Assembly (NCBI GenBank): GCA_944389935.1
Contig: CALXOE010000001.1
Span: 1-64,000, forward strand
From: an uncultured Victivallis sp.
GTDB taxonomy: Bacteria > Verrucomicrobiota > Lentisphaeria > Victivallales > Victivallaceae
Reading direction: 5' to 3'
Length of the DNA: 64,000 nucleotides
Shown here: positions 1 to 16,214 of the stretch, piece by piece
Position numbering within the stretch: position 1 is the stretch's first letter
Layout: the number at the start of each line of letters is the position of its first letter
The notes under the pieces: generated by a model
Databases searched by the model: none
Seen by the model: only the letters and a program-made list of their open reading frames with translations
What the model was told of the DNA's origin: nothing
Program-made: the position numbers and the translations under genes

Positions 1-3954
<3,954 letters not shown>

Positions 3955-3972
3955 GGTAAATTCCTCCTCGAA

Positions 3973-7797
<3,825 letters not shown>

Positions 7798-8108
7798 ACC
7801 CTGCCTGTCGTTTATGATTCAAAGAAAATTAAAAATTCATATCAAAAATTCAGAAGATTTTTTTTGCCGCAACAGCGCAAGCTCCCGATTTGAGCTCAAA
7901 TCATCCGAAAAATGCCAAAGCCAAAACACAAAGAAACCGACCTGCCGGCAAAAAACCACACCAACAGTTCGGAAATATCTGATTTTTTTCTAAATGAAAG
8001 ACGACACAAGTCGAAAAAACCACCAACTTATGCCGCCCGCAGCGCAAATTCAACAAAAAACCACATTAAAAAGCGCCGCCGGAGAGTGGGTCCAAGACCC
8101 GGATACGG
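7798..8108. other. AT-rich intergenic region between rplL and rpoB
   Basis: No gene seen. The stretch is markedly more A/T-rich than its neighbours, with several T-runs on the minus strand, and it separates the rplL hairpin from the rpoB start. It could hold an extra promoter for rpoBC, but I found no clean -35/-10 pair. Short open frames here lack ribosome sites and family resemblance. Confidence 0.6.
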
Positions 8109-8144
8109 AAAAACGGCGGGAGACGCCCGATGCGTCTCCGCCGT
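8109..8144 (-). terminator. Terminator-like attenuator between rplL and rpoB
   Basis: On the minus strand a stem of about 13 bp (arms at 8113-8126 and 8132-8144, one bulged base, 5-nt loop) is followed directly by five T residues (8109-8113). This is the form of an intrinsic terminator placed 17 nt after the rplL stop. In E. coli a partial terminator at the same place lowers rpoBC expression relative to the ribosomal genes; I infer the same role here. Confidence 0.7.
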
Positions 8145-8161
8145 GGGAAATCAAAGTAAAA

Positions 8162-8551
8162 TTACTTGACTTCAACCTTAGCACCAGCTTCTTCAAGCTG
8201 CTTCTTGATCTTCTCGGCTTCGTCCTTGGCAACCGCTTCCTTGAGCGGTTTCGGAGCACCTTCGACAAGATCCTTGGCCTCCTTGAGACCGAGACCGGTG
8301 AGTTCGCGGACAACCTTGATGACGCCGATCTTCTTCGCAGCATCGAAGCCGGCGAGGATCACGTCAAACTCGGTCTTCTCTTCCTCGGCAGCAGCAGCGG
8401 CGGCAGCCGGGGCCGCGGCGGCAACCGCAACCGGAGCCGCAGCGCTCACGCCGAGACGCTCTTCAAGAGTCTTGACCAGCTTGGAAAGCTCCAGAACGGT
8501 CATATTCTCGACATACGAGACGAACTCTTCCATCTTGTTTTCTTCCGACAT
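8162..8551 (-). CDS. rplL: Ribosomal protein bL12 (L7/L12), 129 aa
   Basis: Stalk protein of the large subunit that recruits translation factors. An N-terminal dimerisation helix (about 1-35) is followed by an Ala-rich hinge (about 36-58) and the C-terminal factor-binding domain, with the usual [20 protein letters not shown] stretch. An upstream in-frame ATG would add five residues, but GGAGG sits 8 nt before the ATG at 8551, giving [10 protein letters not shown]. It follows rplJ by 29 nt in the beta operon. Confidence 0.98.
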   Translation of the reverse strand: MSEENKMEEFVSYVENMTVLELSKLVKTLEERLGVSAAAPVAVAAAAPAAAAAAAEEEKTEFDVILAGFDAAKKIGVIKVVRELTGLGLKEAKDLVEGAPKPLKEAVAKDEAEKIKKQLEEAGAKVEVK

Positions 8552-8580
8552 GTTAAATGCCTCCATTATTGTTCGTTGGC

Positions 8581-9102
8581 TTACTGTTTTTCAACTTTGT
8601 CTTTATAGGCATTGAGCACGTTCAGGATGCTCGCAGCCTTGGCATTGAGAACGCTGACCAGATTCCGCGACGGAGCCTGCAGCACACCGAGCAGCATCGC
8701 CTGAAGCACCGGCTTCGAGGGCAGCTCAGCAAGATTGCCAACCTGGGCAGGGGTGAGAATCTCACCCTCCATATAACCACCCTTGGCGGCGAGTTTGTCA
8801 TTCTTCTTGCCGAAATCAAGCAGCAGTTTCGCAACCGTGCTGCAATCTCCACGGCCGAACACCATCGCGGTCCCCAACGTAAAATCGATGGCATCCGTTC
8901 CGTTGATGTTCAGAAGTTCGCAAGCTTTCTTGATCAGCGTGTTCTTCAACACGTGACAGGAAGCATTGGCATTCGCCAACTGCTTGCGGAGTTCCTCCAG
9001 CTCTTTGACCTTGAGGCCGGAGAACGAGACGAAGTAGACATAATCGGAAGAACCGATCTTTTCACTGATCTCTTTGACCAGAAACTGCTTTTCGCTTCTC
9101 AT
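8581..9102 (-). CDS. rplJ: Ribosomal protein uL10, 173 aa
   Basis: Base of the L7/L12 stalk; binds 23S rRNA through the N-terminal domain and L12 dimers through the C-terminal helix. The N-terminus [16 protein letters not shown], the [13 protein letters not shown] segment ([13 protein letters not shown]) and the C-terminal [15 protein letters not shown] helix fit the family. The ATG overlaps the rplA stop (ATGA, 9099-9102), so translation is probably coupled. Because of this overlap there is no room for a separate L10 leader before the gene, and any L10-L12 autoregulatory site would have to lie inside rplA or elsewhere. Confidence 0.98.
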   Translation of the reverse strand: MRSEKQFLVKEISEKIGSSDYVYFVSFSGLKVKELEELRKQLANANASCHVLKNTLIKKACELLNINGTDAIDFTLGTAMVFGRGDCSTVAKLLLDFGKKNDKLAAKGGYMEGEILTPAQVGNLAELPSKPVLQAMLLGVLQAPSRNLVSVLNAKAASILNVLNAYKDKVEKQ

Positions 9103-9806
9103 TCCTTACCCCTCGCCAACTCTTTCGGATTGATCTTGATCCCCGGCGTCATCGTCGCGGTGATCGTGCAGGAGAGGATGTAAGCTCCTTTCGCAGTCTG
9201 CGGCTTCGCTTTCTGGATCGCGTCGACAATCACATCGAAATTGCTCTTGAGCGCCGCATCTTCAAAAGAGAGCTTGCCGAACGGAACGTGGACACAGGCT
9301 CCACGATCGGCACGAAACTCCGCACGACCGGCTTTCGCCTCGCGAACAGCATTGCCGATCTGATCGGTAACCGTACCGGTCTTCGGGTTCGGCATAAGTC
9401 CGCGCGGACCAAGCTGACGACCAAGCGGACGCACAAGGCGCATCGCGTCAGGCGTGACAATCAGGATATCAAACTCCTGCCAGCCGCCCTTGATCTTTTC
9501 AACCACATCTTCAAATCCGACAAAATCCGCGCCGGCTTCTTTCGCCTCAACTGCGGCGGCGCCGTCGGCAACAACCGCAACCCGGATGCTCTTGCCGGTA
9601 CCGGCCGGAAGCGCAACCGCTCCGCGAACCGTCTGGTCGGATTTCCGGGGATCAATGCCGAGCTTGAACGCAACCTCAGCGGTCTGATCGAATTTCACTC
9701 CCGGAAATTTCTTGAGAAGAGCGATCGCTTCCGCCACACCATAACGCTGCTGCGGATCGTACCCCTCGATCTCAATCTGCTTCTTGTAAAGCTTACTTCT
9801 ACGCAT
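9099..9806 (-). CDS. rplA: Ribosomal protein uL1, 235 aa
   Basis: L1-stalk protein and, in many bacteria, translational repressor of its own operon. The hallmark [15 protein letters not shown] motif is present near residue 130. A longer in-frame reading exists, but its first part is rplK read in another frame. The start at 9806 ([14 protein letters not shown]) gives the normal length (E. coli 234 aa), is preceded by GAGGTGG, and overlaps the rplK stop by 8 nt, indicating coupling. Confidence 0.98.
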   Translation of the reverse strand: MRRSKLYKKQIEIEGYDPQQRYGVAEAIALLKKFPGVKFDQTAEVAFKLGIDPRKSDQTVRGAVALPAGTGKSIRVAVVADGAAAVEAKEAGADFVGFEDVVEKIKGGWQEFDILIVTPDAMRLVRPLGRQLGPRGLMPNPKTGTVTDQIGNAVREAKAGRAEFRADRGACVHVPFGKLSFEDAALKSNFDVIVDAIQKAKPQTAKGAYILSCTITATMTPGIKINPKELARGKE

Positions 9807-10227
9807 CGACCACCTCAATTCCCATGCTGCGCGCGGTTCCTTCGATGATGCGCATTGCCGCTTCCTCGCTGCGGGCGTTGATGTCAGCCTTCTTGATCTG
9901 AACGATTTCACGGATCTGCGCACGGGTAATCTTGCCGGCCTTTTCATAGCCCGGCTTCTTAGCCGCGGAAGCCACTCCCGCCGCCTTCTTCACAAGGACG
10001 GCCGCCGGGGGCGACTTGCAGATGAACGTGAACGACCGGTCCTGGTAGACCGTGATCACGACAGGAATAACCATCCCGCTCTGTGACTGAGTGGCGGCAT
10101 TGAACTGCTTACAGAAGTCCATGATGTTGCAGCCGGCCTGCCCGAGGGCGGGACCGATCGGCGGTGCAGGCGTCGCTGCGCCGGCAGGAATCTGCAACCG
10201 GATCAGACCTGTAACCTTCTTTGCCAT
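9799..10227 (-). CDS. rplK: Ribosomal protein uL11, 142 aa
   Basis: GTPase-associated-centre protein. The Pro-rich linker [13 protein letters not shown] near residues 20-32 and the C-terminal rRNA-binding domain ending [13 protein letters not shown] are typical, and the length equals the family norm. It starts 96 nt after nusG, and a paired RNA leader (10246-10292) lies just before its ribosome site; that leader is a candidate site for L1 feedback. Confidence 0.98.
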   Translation of the reverse strand: MAKKVTGLIRLQIPAGAATPAPPIGPALGQAGCNIMDFCKQFNAATQSQSGMVIPVVITVYQDRSFTFICKSPPAAVLVKKAAGVASAAKKPGYEKAGKITRAQIREIVQIKKADINARSEEAAMRIIEGTARSMGIEVVDA

Positions 10228-10245
10228 GATTATATTCCTTTTCCC

Positions 10246-10292
10246 GATTCAAAGGTGGTCCGGACCGGCAGGTATCCCGCCACCAGTGAATC
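10246..10292 (-). promoter_or_regulatory. Structured leader before rplK (candidate L1 autoregulatory site)
   Basis: In the minus-strand transcript, GATTCA...TGAATC (6 bp) closes a 2x2 internal loop, then GGTGG...CCACC (5 bp) closes a G/C-rich apical part that can itself fold. The structure ends 19 nt before the rplK ATG and is not followed by T-runs, so it does not look like a nusG terminator. Feedback of L1 on the L11-L1 mRNA is established in other bacteria; assigning this hairpin to it is inference. Confidence 0.5.
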
Positions 10293-10323
10293 TAACGACA
10301 TGTTACAAAAGTTCGAGTCACCG

Positions 10324-10911
10324 TCAAACGGTGCGCTCGACCTGCCAGAACTCCAACTCGACCGGGGTCGAACGTCCGAAAATCGACACCATGAGCTTCA
10401 ACTTGCCACGCTCGTTGTCAATCTCCTGAATCGTTCCCTCGAAATTCTCAAACGCACCATCCTTGATGCGCACAGTTTCACCAATTTCAAATTCCACTTT
10501 CGGCCGCGCAGCAGCACTCTCTCCAGCCTGCACCGGACGAAGCAGATCCTCAACCTCGGCATCCGACAGCGGCGTCGGCTTGTTCGTCCCGCCGAGAAAC
10601 CCGAGAACTCCCTGAACGCTCCGAACAAAATACCAGGCCTTTTCATCGATCATGCCGAGATCATCATAAAGATCCATCCGAACCCAGATATAACCCGGAA
10701 AAAGTTTGCGGGTCGTCGTCCGTTTCGTCCCCTGACGAACCTCCGTCACTTTCTCCGTCGGTATGAACGCTTCATAGACCGGGACCTGATCGCCGTTCTG
10801 AAGCTGACGCAAAATCGTATCACGAACCTTATTCTCATGGCCGGAGAGCGTGTGAATCACAAACCACTGTCCACGATTGTCCCGCTCGGTGTTGACTGAA
10901 TCGTTCATCAT
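10324..10911 (-). CDS. nusG: Transcription elongation/antitermination factor NusG, 195 aa
   Basis: Processivity factor that bridges the RNA polymerase clamp. The NGN domain (about 15-125) contains WFVIHTLSGHENKV and the LFPGYIWVRMDL segment; a KOW domain (about 140-190) contains the EIGETVRIKDGAFENFEGTI motif. It starts 9 nt after secE within the same operon. Two adjacent ATGs exist (10911 and 10908); either gives essentially the same protein. Confidence 0.97.
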   Translation of the reverse strand: MMNDSVNTERDNRGQWFVIHTLSGHENKVRDTILRQLQNGDQVPVYEAFIPTEKVTEVRQGTKRTTTRKLFPGYIWVRMDLYDDLGMIDEKAWYFVRSVQGVLGFLGGTNKPTPLSDAEVEDLLRPVQAGESAAARPKVEFEIGETVRIKDGAFENFEGTIQEIDNERGKLKLMVSIFGRSTPVELEFWQVERTV

Positions 10912-10920
10912 TCTCTCTCT

Positions 10921-11163
10921 TTAAAACTTACCGACCGTAATCAGACGGATCACCCACGCCGCAACCCAGTCAACCCCGGCGACAAAACACGCCAGAATCA
11001 CAATGCAGATCACAACCAGCACCGTGGATTCAAAAAGCTGCTGACGGTTCGGCCAGGTACAACGACGCAACTCGGCCACAGTCTCAGAAATAAAACGCCG
11101 AATCTTACCCGTAACCAAATCATAACCGGCGACCGCACCTACGCGCTTTTTACCGTTGTCCAT
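10921..11163 (-). CDS. secE: Preprotein translocase subunit SecE, 80 aa
   Basis: Small essential subunit of SecYEG. A cytoplasmic amphipathic helix with the conserved AELRRCTWPNRQQL stretch (about 30-43) precedes one membrane span (about 47-65, VLVVICIVILACFVAGV). A longer in-frame reading would run back into tRNA-Trp, so the start is the ATG at 11163 (MDNGKKRVGA), preceded by TAGGAAA. Confidence 0.93.
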   Translation of the reverse strand: MDNGKKRVGAVAGYDLVTGKIRRFISETVAELRRCTWPNRQQLFESTVLVVICIVILACFVAGVDWVAAWVIRLITVGKF

Positions 11164-11201
11164 CTGATTTCCTACCTGGTTCTCAACTGTTTCACAAAAA
11201 A

Positions 11202-11278
11202 TGGCAGGAGAGGTGAGGCTCGAACTCACGACCTGCGGTTTTGGAGACCGCCGCTCTAGCCAACTGAGCTACTCTCCT
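11202..11278 (-). tRNA. tRNA-Trp (anticodon CCA)
   Basis: The cloverleaf reads AGGAGAG for the acceptor 5' strand, a D-arm with AGCTCAGTTGG, anticodon loop CTCCAAA (CCA, tryptophan) and T-loop GTTCGAGCC. The acceptor 3' strand CTCTCCT is followed by discriminator G and an encoded CCA. It lies between rpmG and secE and must be processed out of the operon transcript. Confidence 0.97.
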
Positions 11279-11299
11279 GACTGTAAACGCCATTCCGAT

Positions 11300-11449
11300 T
11301 CAGCGGGTCTCTTTGTGGACCGTATGCTTACGCTCGAATTTGCAGTACTTTTTCTTTTCCAGACGCTCGGGCGTATTACGCTTCTCTTTCATCGTCGTGT
11401 AATTGCGCCGCTTGCACTCTGTGCATTCCAAAATAACCAGTTCACGCAT
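11300..11449 (-). CDS. rpmG: Ribosomal protein bL33, 49 aa
   Basis: Small large-subunit protein reading [20 protein letters not shown] and ending KHTVHKETR. The first zinc pair CTEC (C9, C12) is present. The second pair is half lost: Y-C-K-F-E appears where C-x-x-C is expected, leaving three cysteines in all. It lies between tuf and tRNA-Trp. It is shorter than many automatic cut-offs but certain from sequence. Confidence 0.95.
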   Translation of the reverse strand: MRELVILECTECKRRNYTTMKEKRNTPERLEKKKYCKFERKHTVHKETR

Positions 11450-11478
11450 AATTTCTTACCCTAGTGTTACACGAAACT

Positions 11479-11508
11479 CCCGAGCCGCCGCATAACCGAC
11501 GGCCCGGG
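11479..11508 (-). terminator. Hairpin after tuf without a T-run
   Basis: CCCGGGCCG pairs with CGGCTCGGG (9 bp, one G-T pair) around a 12-nt loop, 22 nt after the tuf stop on the minus strand. No T-run follows, so a processing site or weak attenuator separating abundant tuf mRNA from rpmG-secE-nusG is more likely than a full terminator. Confidence 0.35.
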
Positions 11509-11530
11509 GGATTTCTACGGGGCCGAATAA

Positions 11531-12727
11531 TTACTCGATGATCTCGGTAACCCGGCCGGAGGCAACCGTGCGGCCGCCTTCACGGATCGCGAAACGCAGA
11601 CCCTTTTCCATCGCGATCGGAGCGATCAGCTCAACCGTGATCGTGGTATTGTCACCCGGCATAACCATCTCGGTGCCCTCTTTCAGGGTAATCGTGCCGG
11701 TCACGTCGGTCGTACGGAAGTAGAACTGCGGACGATAGTTGTTGAAGAACGGCGTGTGACGGCCACCCTCTTCTTTCGACAGAACGTAGATCTCGCCCTT
11801 GAACTTCGTGTGCGGGGTCACGCTGCCCGGCTTGGCCAGAACCTGACCGCGCTCGACGTCCTCTTTCTTCGTGCCGCGGAGCAGGCAGCCGATGTTGTCG
11901 CCGGCCTGGCCCTGGTCGAGAAGTTTCCGGAACATTTCGATACCGGTAACGGTCGTCTTCACCGTCGGCTTCAGACCGATGATCTCAACTTCGTCGTTGA
12001 GCTTGATGATTCCGCGCTCGACACGGCCGGTCACCACGGTGCCGCGACCTTCGATCGAGAAAACGTCCTCGATCGGCATCAGGAACGGCTGGTCAACATC
12101 GCGCTTCGGCTCCGGAATGAAGCTGTCAACCGCATCCATCAGATCAAGAATGCACTGGCAGGCCGGATTGTTCAGATCGCCCTCGGCCTCGACCGCCTTC
12201 AGAGCGGAACCGCGGATGATCGGAGTATCGTCGCCCGGGAAGTCATAGCTCGAAAGCAGCTCACGGATCTCCATCTCAACGAGCTCGAGAAGCTCGGGGT
12301 CGTCAAGCTGATCAACCTTGTTCAGGAACACCACGATCGCCGGCACACCCACCTGACGGGCGAGCAGCACGTGCTCACGAGTCTGAGCCATCGGGCCGTC
12401 GGTCGCCGCAATCACGAGGATCGCACCGTCCATCTGCGCCGCACCCGTGATCATGTTCTTCACATAGTCGGCGTGTCCCGGGCAGTCGACGTGCGCATAG
12501 TGACGATTCTCAGTCTGGTACTCAACGTGCGCGGTATTGATCGTGATGCCGCGCTCCTTCTCTTCCGGAGCGTTGTCAATCTCATCGTACCTGCGGACTT
12601 CACCGCCGAACTTCTTGTTCAGCACCATGGTGATCGCGGCAGTCAGAGTCGTCTTGCCGTGGTCGACGTGACCGATGGTACCGATGTTGACGTGAGGCTT
12701 GGTTCTTTCGAATTTTTCCTTAGCCAT
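11531..12727 (-). CDS. tuf: Elongation factor Tu, 398 aa
   Basis: GTPase delivering aminoacyl-tRNA to the ribosome. The G1 motif GHVDHGKT (about 19-26), G3 DCPGHADY (about 81) and G4 NKVD are all intact, followed by beta-barrel domains 2 and 3 ending [14 protein letters not shown]. It has full family length. Its position between tRNA-Thr and the rpmG/tRNA-Trp/secE group matches the PVC-type arrangement. Confidence 0.99.
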   Translation of the reverse strand: MAKEKFERTKPHVNIGTIGHVDHGKTTLTAAITMVLNKKFGGEVRRYDEIDNAPEEKERGITINTAHVEYQTENRHYAHVDCPGHADYVKNMITGAAQMDGAILVIAATDGPMAQTREHVLLARQVGVPAIVVFLNKVDQLDDPELLELVEMEIRELLSSYDFPGDDTPIIRGSALKAVEAEGDLNNPACQCILDLMDAVDSFIPEPKRDVDQPFLMPIEDVFSIEGRGTVVTGRVERGIIKLNDEVEIIGLKPTVKTTVTGIEMFRKLLDQGQAGDNIGCLLRGTKKEDVERGQVLAKPGSVTPHTKFKGEIYVLSKEEGGRHTPFFNNYRPQFYFRTTDVTGTITLKEGTEMVMPGDNTTITVELIAPIAMEKGLRFAIREGGRTVASGRVTEIIE

Positions 12728-12782
12728 TTTTCCCTCCTGAAAGGTTTAGAGTTTTTCGCCTGAAATTTTCCAATTCGATACA

Positions 12783-12858
12783 TGGAGCCCACAAGCGGAC
12801 TTGAACCGCTGACCTCATCCTTACCAAGGATGTGCTCTACCGACTGAGCTATGTGGGC
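12783..12858 (-). tRNA. tRNA-Thr (anticodon GGT)
   Basis: Acceptor GCCCACA pairs with TGTGGGC, the anticodon stem-loop is CATCC-TTGGTAA-GGATG (GGT), the T-loop reads GTTCAAGTC, and the 3' end TCCA is encoded. It lies 55 nt upstream of tuf and is presumably co-transcribed. Confidence 0.97.
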
Positions 12859-12965
12859 ATAACCCAACCATAAAACCGACCGCTTCCGACAAATAGACCG
12901 GCATGTCTTTCCACACGCCGGCTTATATTCCCGCATCCGGAACCGTTCTTTATCTGATAAAAAAA

Positions 12966-13050
12966 TGGTACTCGAGGGGGGACTTGAACCCCCAAGGATT
13001 GCTCCATATGGACCTCAACCATACGCGTCTGCCAATTCCGCCACCCGAGC
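12966..13050 (-). tRNA. tRNA-Leu (anticodon GAG)
   Basis: An 85-nt class II tRNA. Acceptor GCTCGGG pairs with CTCGAGT including wobbles; the anticodon stem-loop is TATGG-TTGAGGT-CCATA (GAG); there is a long variable arm; T-loop GTTCAAGTC; discriminator A and encoded CCA. It is first in the tRNA-tuf-rpo transcription unit. Confidence 0.95.
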
Positions 13051-13104
13051 ACGTCTGTTGTTGTGACCGCCTCGATCTTGTCGATTCCGTCAATCACATT
13101 TCCT

Positions 13105-13165
13105 AATATATTCCATTTGACTCCATTTGCAAATCAAAAAAACAGTTTTTTTTAAAAAAAACCGC
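13105..13165 (-). promoter_or_regulatory. Promoter with A/T-rich UP-like element for the tRNA-tuf-ribosomal-rpo operon
   Basis: On the minus strand, TTGCAA (13127-13132), a 16-bp spacer and TATATT (13105-13110) lie about 55 nt before tRNA-Leu. Immediately upstream (13133-13165) is a run of T8A8 and other A/T tracts, as in UP elements of strong stable-RNA promoters. The boxes are seen; the function is inferred. Confidence 0.6.
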
Positions 13166-13238
13166 TATTCTCTCTCGCAAACCCTGTTTTCTCCCTCAAA
13201 ATCGCCGCGCTCAAGGCGTGCTTCGACCGATCACTGCC

Positions 13239-15011
13239 TCAACGACGGAGCCTGAAACCGTCTTCTCCCCCGATTTCGACGCCATCGATTTTCCGTTTTT
13301 CCGTCCCTGTCGTTCGCGGATTCCCTTGTTCCACCGGAAACTTTCCATTCCGATAAGCGAGTGCGCCACCCGTTCGCGGATCAACCCGCACCGCCCCGGA
13401 AACTCCTTTGAGCTCCTCAAGCGTCGCTGGAAATGCCCCGCGCTCTTTGTGATATCGGTCCAGCTCAAGCGCAACCCGACCTGCCCGCAACTTACGCACA
13501 AGCGCAAAATAACGGGCGACCGTCCCATCCGCCTCGCGGAGCGCAATGAGCCCGGGGAGCGTTCCAATCGGAAGATTCCCGGACCAGGCCCGGTATCCGG
13601 CGGACTTCCCCGGTTCGGCGATCACAGCGGCGAACATCCGCATCCCCTCCAAATAGACTGCCAGACTTTCCGCTCTGGACCACTCCAGTACGGGAAAAAT
13701 TCTCCCAAGACTGCGCCAGTTGCTCCCCCCGTTCATCTCCGACAGCGGATCAAAACCGGAAAGCAGATTCCAGGAGGCCTCGCTCTTCAACGCCGCTGGA
13801 AGAATTTTTCCGAATTCAAGCTCCGTCAATGCCAGGTCGGACGCGAAAAAATCCGCCTCATTCTTCCCATACACTCCGAACTCGTTCAGCAGACGCTCGA
13901 GGGCACCGAGACGGCGGAACTCCATCTCCATGACGGTGCGGCAACCCGAGAGCAGAGGTTCGCCGCTTAATTGACGGCGCAGTGTGCCCAGAACGCTCCA
14001 ACTCTCCTCCACCCGGCGGCTGTTGCCGACGGCGGCGGATGCGTAGAATTTGAGCCGTTCAAGCGTTTCAAGTTTCCGGTAGCGCGCGAGAAGTTCCGTT
14101 CCCTGCGCTCCTGCGCCCGCACTCCCCGGCTTAAACACAAATCCGAGGCGTGCCGCCTGAATCCGTCCGATTTCAGCGAGCGCCTCCATGGTCGCCCCGT
14201 GTTCAAAGACGAATTTCTCCATCTCCACGTAGGAGTCAGGGGAAACGTTCTCGATCCGGACACCCTCCGCGAGACGGGTCAGCTCCTCCGGGACCGCAGG
14301 CAGGCGTGTCAGAGCACGTACCGCATCAGCCCCGTTTTTGCCCGAAAGACGATAACCCGAAGCGAGCTCGGATGCCGACATCAGAAACGATTCCGCCCGA
14401 AGCCGGGCTGTCTGCTCCCGGCAGGCCGCCTCCGCAACCGCAGCCTCATAACGTACATATCCCCAGGCAGCCGCAGCAACGGCAAACAGGAGAAGAATCC
14501 GCCCCCAGGTGCTGAAGGAAACCGCCCGCATCTCTCCCGTCACAGAACGCACCTCGGCAGAGCGCACCAGCATCCCCGTCGCTCCCCAGACCAGAACCAG
14601 AAACAGAGCGGCAACCCAGAAATTCAACACTGCGGCCAGAAACGCCATGGGAAGCGATATGTAGTTCATCCGCAAGGTATTGACATATCCAGGAATCCGG
14701 CGGCGAACACTCTCAAGCCGATCCCCCCAGAGACGTGAAAACGAAAAAAAACCATAAATCTCAACGGGATCCATTCCCTCCCGGGCATGAATGAGATTCG
14801 CCAGGCGAATCACGCTCCGGCGATAATGGACCGCGAGCGCGACCAGTGCTCCAACACTCATGACTCCGACCACTATCGCCCCTGTGAGTCCGGCCCGCGC
14901 ATCCGCAGCAGCCCAGAAGCCCCCGACTTGAAGCAATGTCCAGGGGAGCGTCAGCAAAGCGGTCTGCGCCAGGTTGGTTCGCGCGAGCGCGCGTTTCACT
15001 TCCTCCATCAC
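13239..15011 (-). CDS. Membrane protein of unknown function coupled to ftsZ, about 590 aa
   Basis: I do not recognise a named family. The N-terminal third has several hydrophobic segments (about 20-70, 120-145 and 170-190). A long, probably extracytoplasmic, helical region of about 380 residues follows. The C-terminus (about 525-560) has RYHKERGAFPATLEEL followed by VDPRTGGALAYR, a pattern also found in pseudopilin-like and other PVC secreted proteins. The start GTG (15011), or the ATG 3 nt later, overlaps the ftsZ stop, so it is translationally coupled to ftsZ. That placement suggests a cell-division or envelope role, but no function can be read from the sequence alone. A/T tracts between its stop and the tRNA promoter may serve as its terminator. 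Confidence 0.75.
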   Translation of the reverse strand: MMEEVKRALARTNLAQTALLTLPWTLLQVGGFWAAADARAGLTGAIVVGVMSVGALVALAVHYRRSVIRLANLIHAREGMDPVEIYGFFSFSRLWGDRLESVRRRIPGYVNTLRMNYISLPMAFLAAVLNFWVAALFLVLVWGATGMLVRSAEVRSVTGEMRAVSFSTWGRILLLFAVAAAAWGYVRYEAAVAEAACREQTARLRAESFLMSASELASGYRLSGKNGADAVRALTRLPAVPEELTRLAEGVRIENVSPDSYVEMEKFVFEHGATMEALAEIGRIQAARLGFVFKPGSAGAGAQGTELLARYRKLETLERLKFYASAAVGNSRRVEESWSVLGTLRRQLSGEPLLSGCRTVMEMEFRRLGALERLLNEFGVYGKNEADFFASDLALTELEFGKILPAALKSEASWNLLSGFDPLSEMNGGSNWRSLGRIFPVLEWSRAESLAVYLEGMRMFAAVIAEPGKSAGYRAWSGNLPIGTLPGLIALREADGTVARYFALVRKLRAGRVALELDRYHKERGAFPATLEELKGVSGAVRVDPRTGGALAYRNGKFPVEQGNPRTTGTEKRKIDGVEIGGEDGFRLRR

Positions 15012-16207
15012 TCCACGCCCCGTTTCCCGTTATCGATCGCGATGTTCCGTCGTTTGAAAGTCGGAATATCCAGCTCTTCGTTCCCCCACTTTACTTGCGG
15101 TCCCCGCTCCATGACACCTTTGGAGACCGGTTCGAGCGGGAGCGTCAACTGATCTCCGTCCACGGCGTGAGCCGCAGGAGACGTCGTGCGCGTTCGCCGT
15201 GGATGCGAGACAGAACTGCTGCGCAGAAGTTCCGAAGCCTCGCTCTCCGCATCGAATTTGACGGTTATGGCCGCAAGCAGAATTTTATCCGTCCACTCCT
15301 CTCCCGTCGCAGCCCCCACGATCAACTGCGCTTCCGGCTTGACCTGACGTGCTGCCAACTCAAGAATCTGGCGGCTCTCACCCAGTGACAACTCCGGTCC
15401 GCCGAGCAAGGTAACGATCACCGCATCCGCAGCGCCAAGTTTATCCGCACCGCCCAGAAGCGGAGATTGCAACAACCGCTCCATCGCGGCCTCTCCACGC
15501 TTGCCCGCATCAATCTCACCCGAGGCAATACCGACTCCGATGCTGCAGAAACTCTTCTTCTTTTTCAGCAGCGTAATGAAACTGCCGAAATCAGCCGCGA
15601 GCAGATTCCCGTGCAGCAGCACCATCGTGAGCGCCAATACCGTGCGGGACAACTCCTGATCGGCGAGTTTGAACGCATTCGACAAAGGTGTAGTCGACTC
15701 CAGCACCGAAAACAAGAGGTCATTCGGCAGGCAGATCACGGCATCCGCCAAGCCGAGCAGTTCGTTTTTCACCGTATCCTCGGCGATCTTGCGCCGGCTG
15801 TGCCCCTCCAGCGTAAACGGCAGAGTCACAACGAAAAGCGTCGGAATCTCCAACTTCCGCGCCACCGAGAGAACCACCGGCATGCCACCGGACGCCGTTC
15901 CCCGGCCGAGACCACCCACCACCAGCAGAAATGAAACCCCGTCAAGCAGTTTCTCGATGTGGGTTCGCTCGTGCGCGACCACCCGCTGCCCGTCGATGAC
16001 ATTGCCGCCGCAGCCGCGCCCGTTGCGCCACCGTTCTCCGGCCAGAAGCCGGCAGCTCTCCTCAAGACCGCAGGCTTCCAGACCCGCAACATCGCTGTCG
16101 ATCGCAATCAGCCGGAGCGGAGCAGCCAGCGGATTCTCTTTCAAAATTCCGACGATCCGGCAGCCGCTGCCGCCGATCCCGAGAACAGTGATCTTCTTCT
16201 GGTCCAT
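15008..16207 (-). CDS. ftsZ: Divergent cell-division protein FtsZ, 399 aa
   Basis: Tubulin-like division protein. The N-terminal nucleotide motif is LGIGGSGCRI (9-18), the signature loop is GGLGRGTASGGMPV (98-111; usual form AGMGGGTGTGAAPV), and the region GVGIASGE (224-231) matches GSGVASGE. A variable tail ends in a good FtsZ C-terminal peptide, LDIPTFKRR (379-387), the site that binds FtsA. The T7 synergy loop is degenerate: NxDFADV of typical FtsZ reads A204-A-D-F-G-S209-F, so the Asn and the second catalytic Asp are replaced by Ala and Ser. It lies 7 nt after ftsA and overlaps the next gene. It could be the sole FtsZ with altered GTPase activity or a second, regulatory FtsZ-like protein; the window cannot decide. 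Confidence 0.88.
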   Translation of the reverse strand: MDQKKITVLGIGGSGCRIVGILKENPLAAPLRLIAIDSDVAGLEACGLEESCRLLAGERWRNGRGCGGNVIDGQRVVAHERTHIEKLLDGVSFLLVVGGLGRGTASGGMPVVLSVARKLEIPTLFVVTLPFTLEGHSRRKIAEDTVKNELLGLADAVICLPNDLLFSVLESTTPLSNAFKLADQELSRTVLALTMVLLHGNLLAADFGSFITLLKKKKSFCSIGVGIASGEIDAGKRGEAAMERLLQSPLLGGADKLGAADAVIVTLLGGPELSLGESRQILELAARQVKPEAQLIVGAATGEEWTDKILLAAITVKFDAESEASELLRSSSVSHPRRTRTTSPAAHAVDGDQLTLPLEPVSKGVMERGPQVKWGNEELDIPTFKRRNIAIDNGKRGVE

Positions 16208-16214
16208 CGTTCGA

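Noticed and set aside
9807..9947. N-terminal extension of ribosomal protein L1
   Set aside because: The extension is rplK read out of frame; the start at 9806 gives the normal length and overlaps the rplK stop.
10921..11229. Longer SecE reading starting at 11229
   Set aside because: The extra N-terminal residues are encoded by tRNA-Trp; the ATG at 11163 has a ribosome site and gives a normal SecE.
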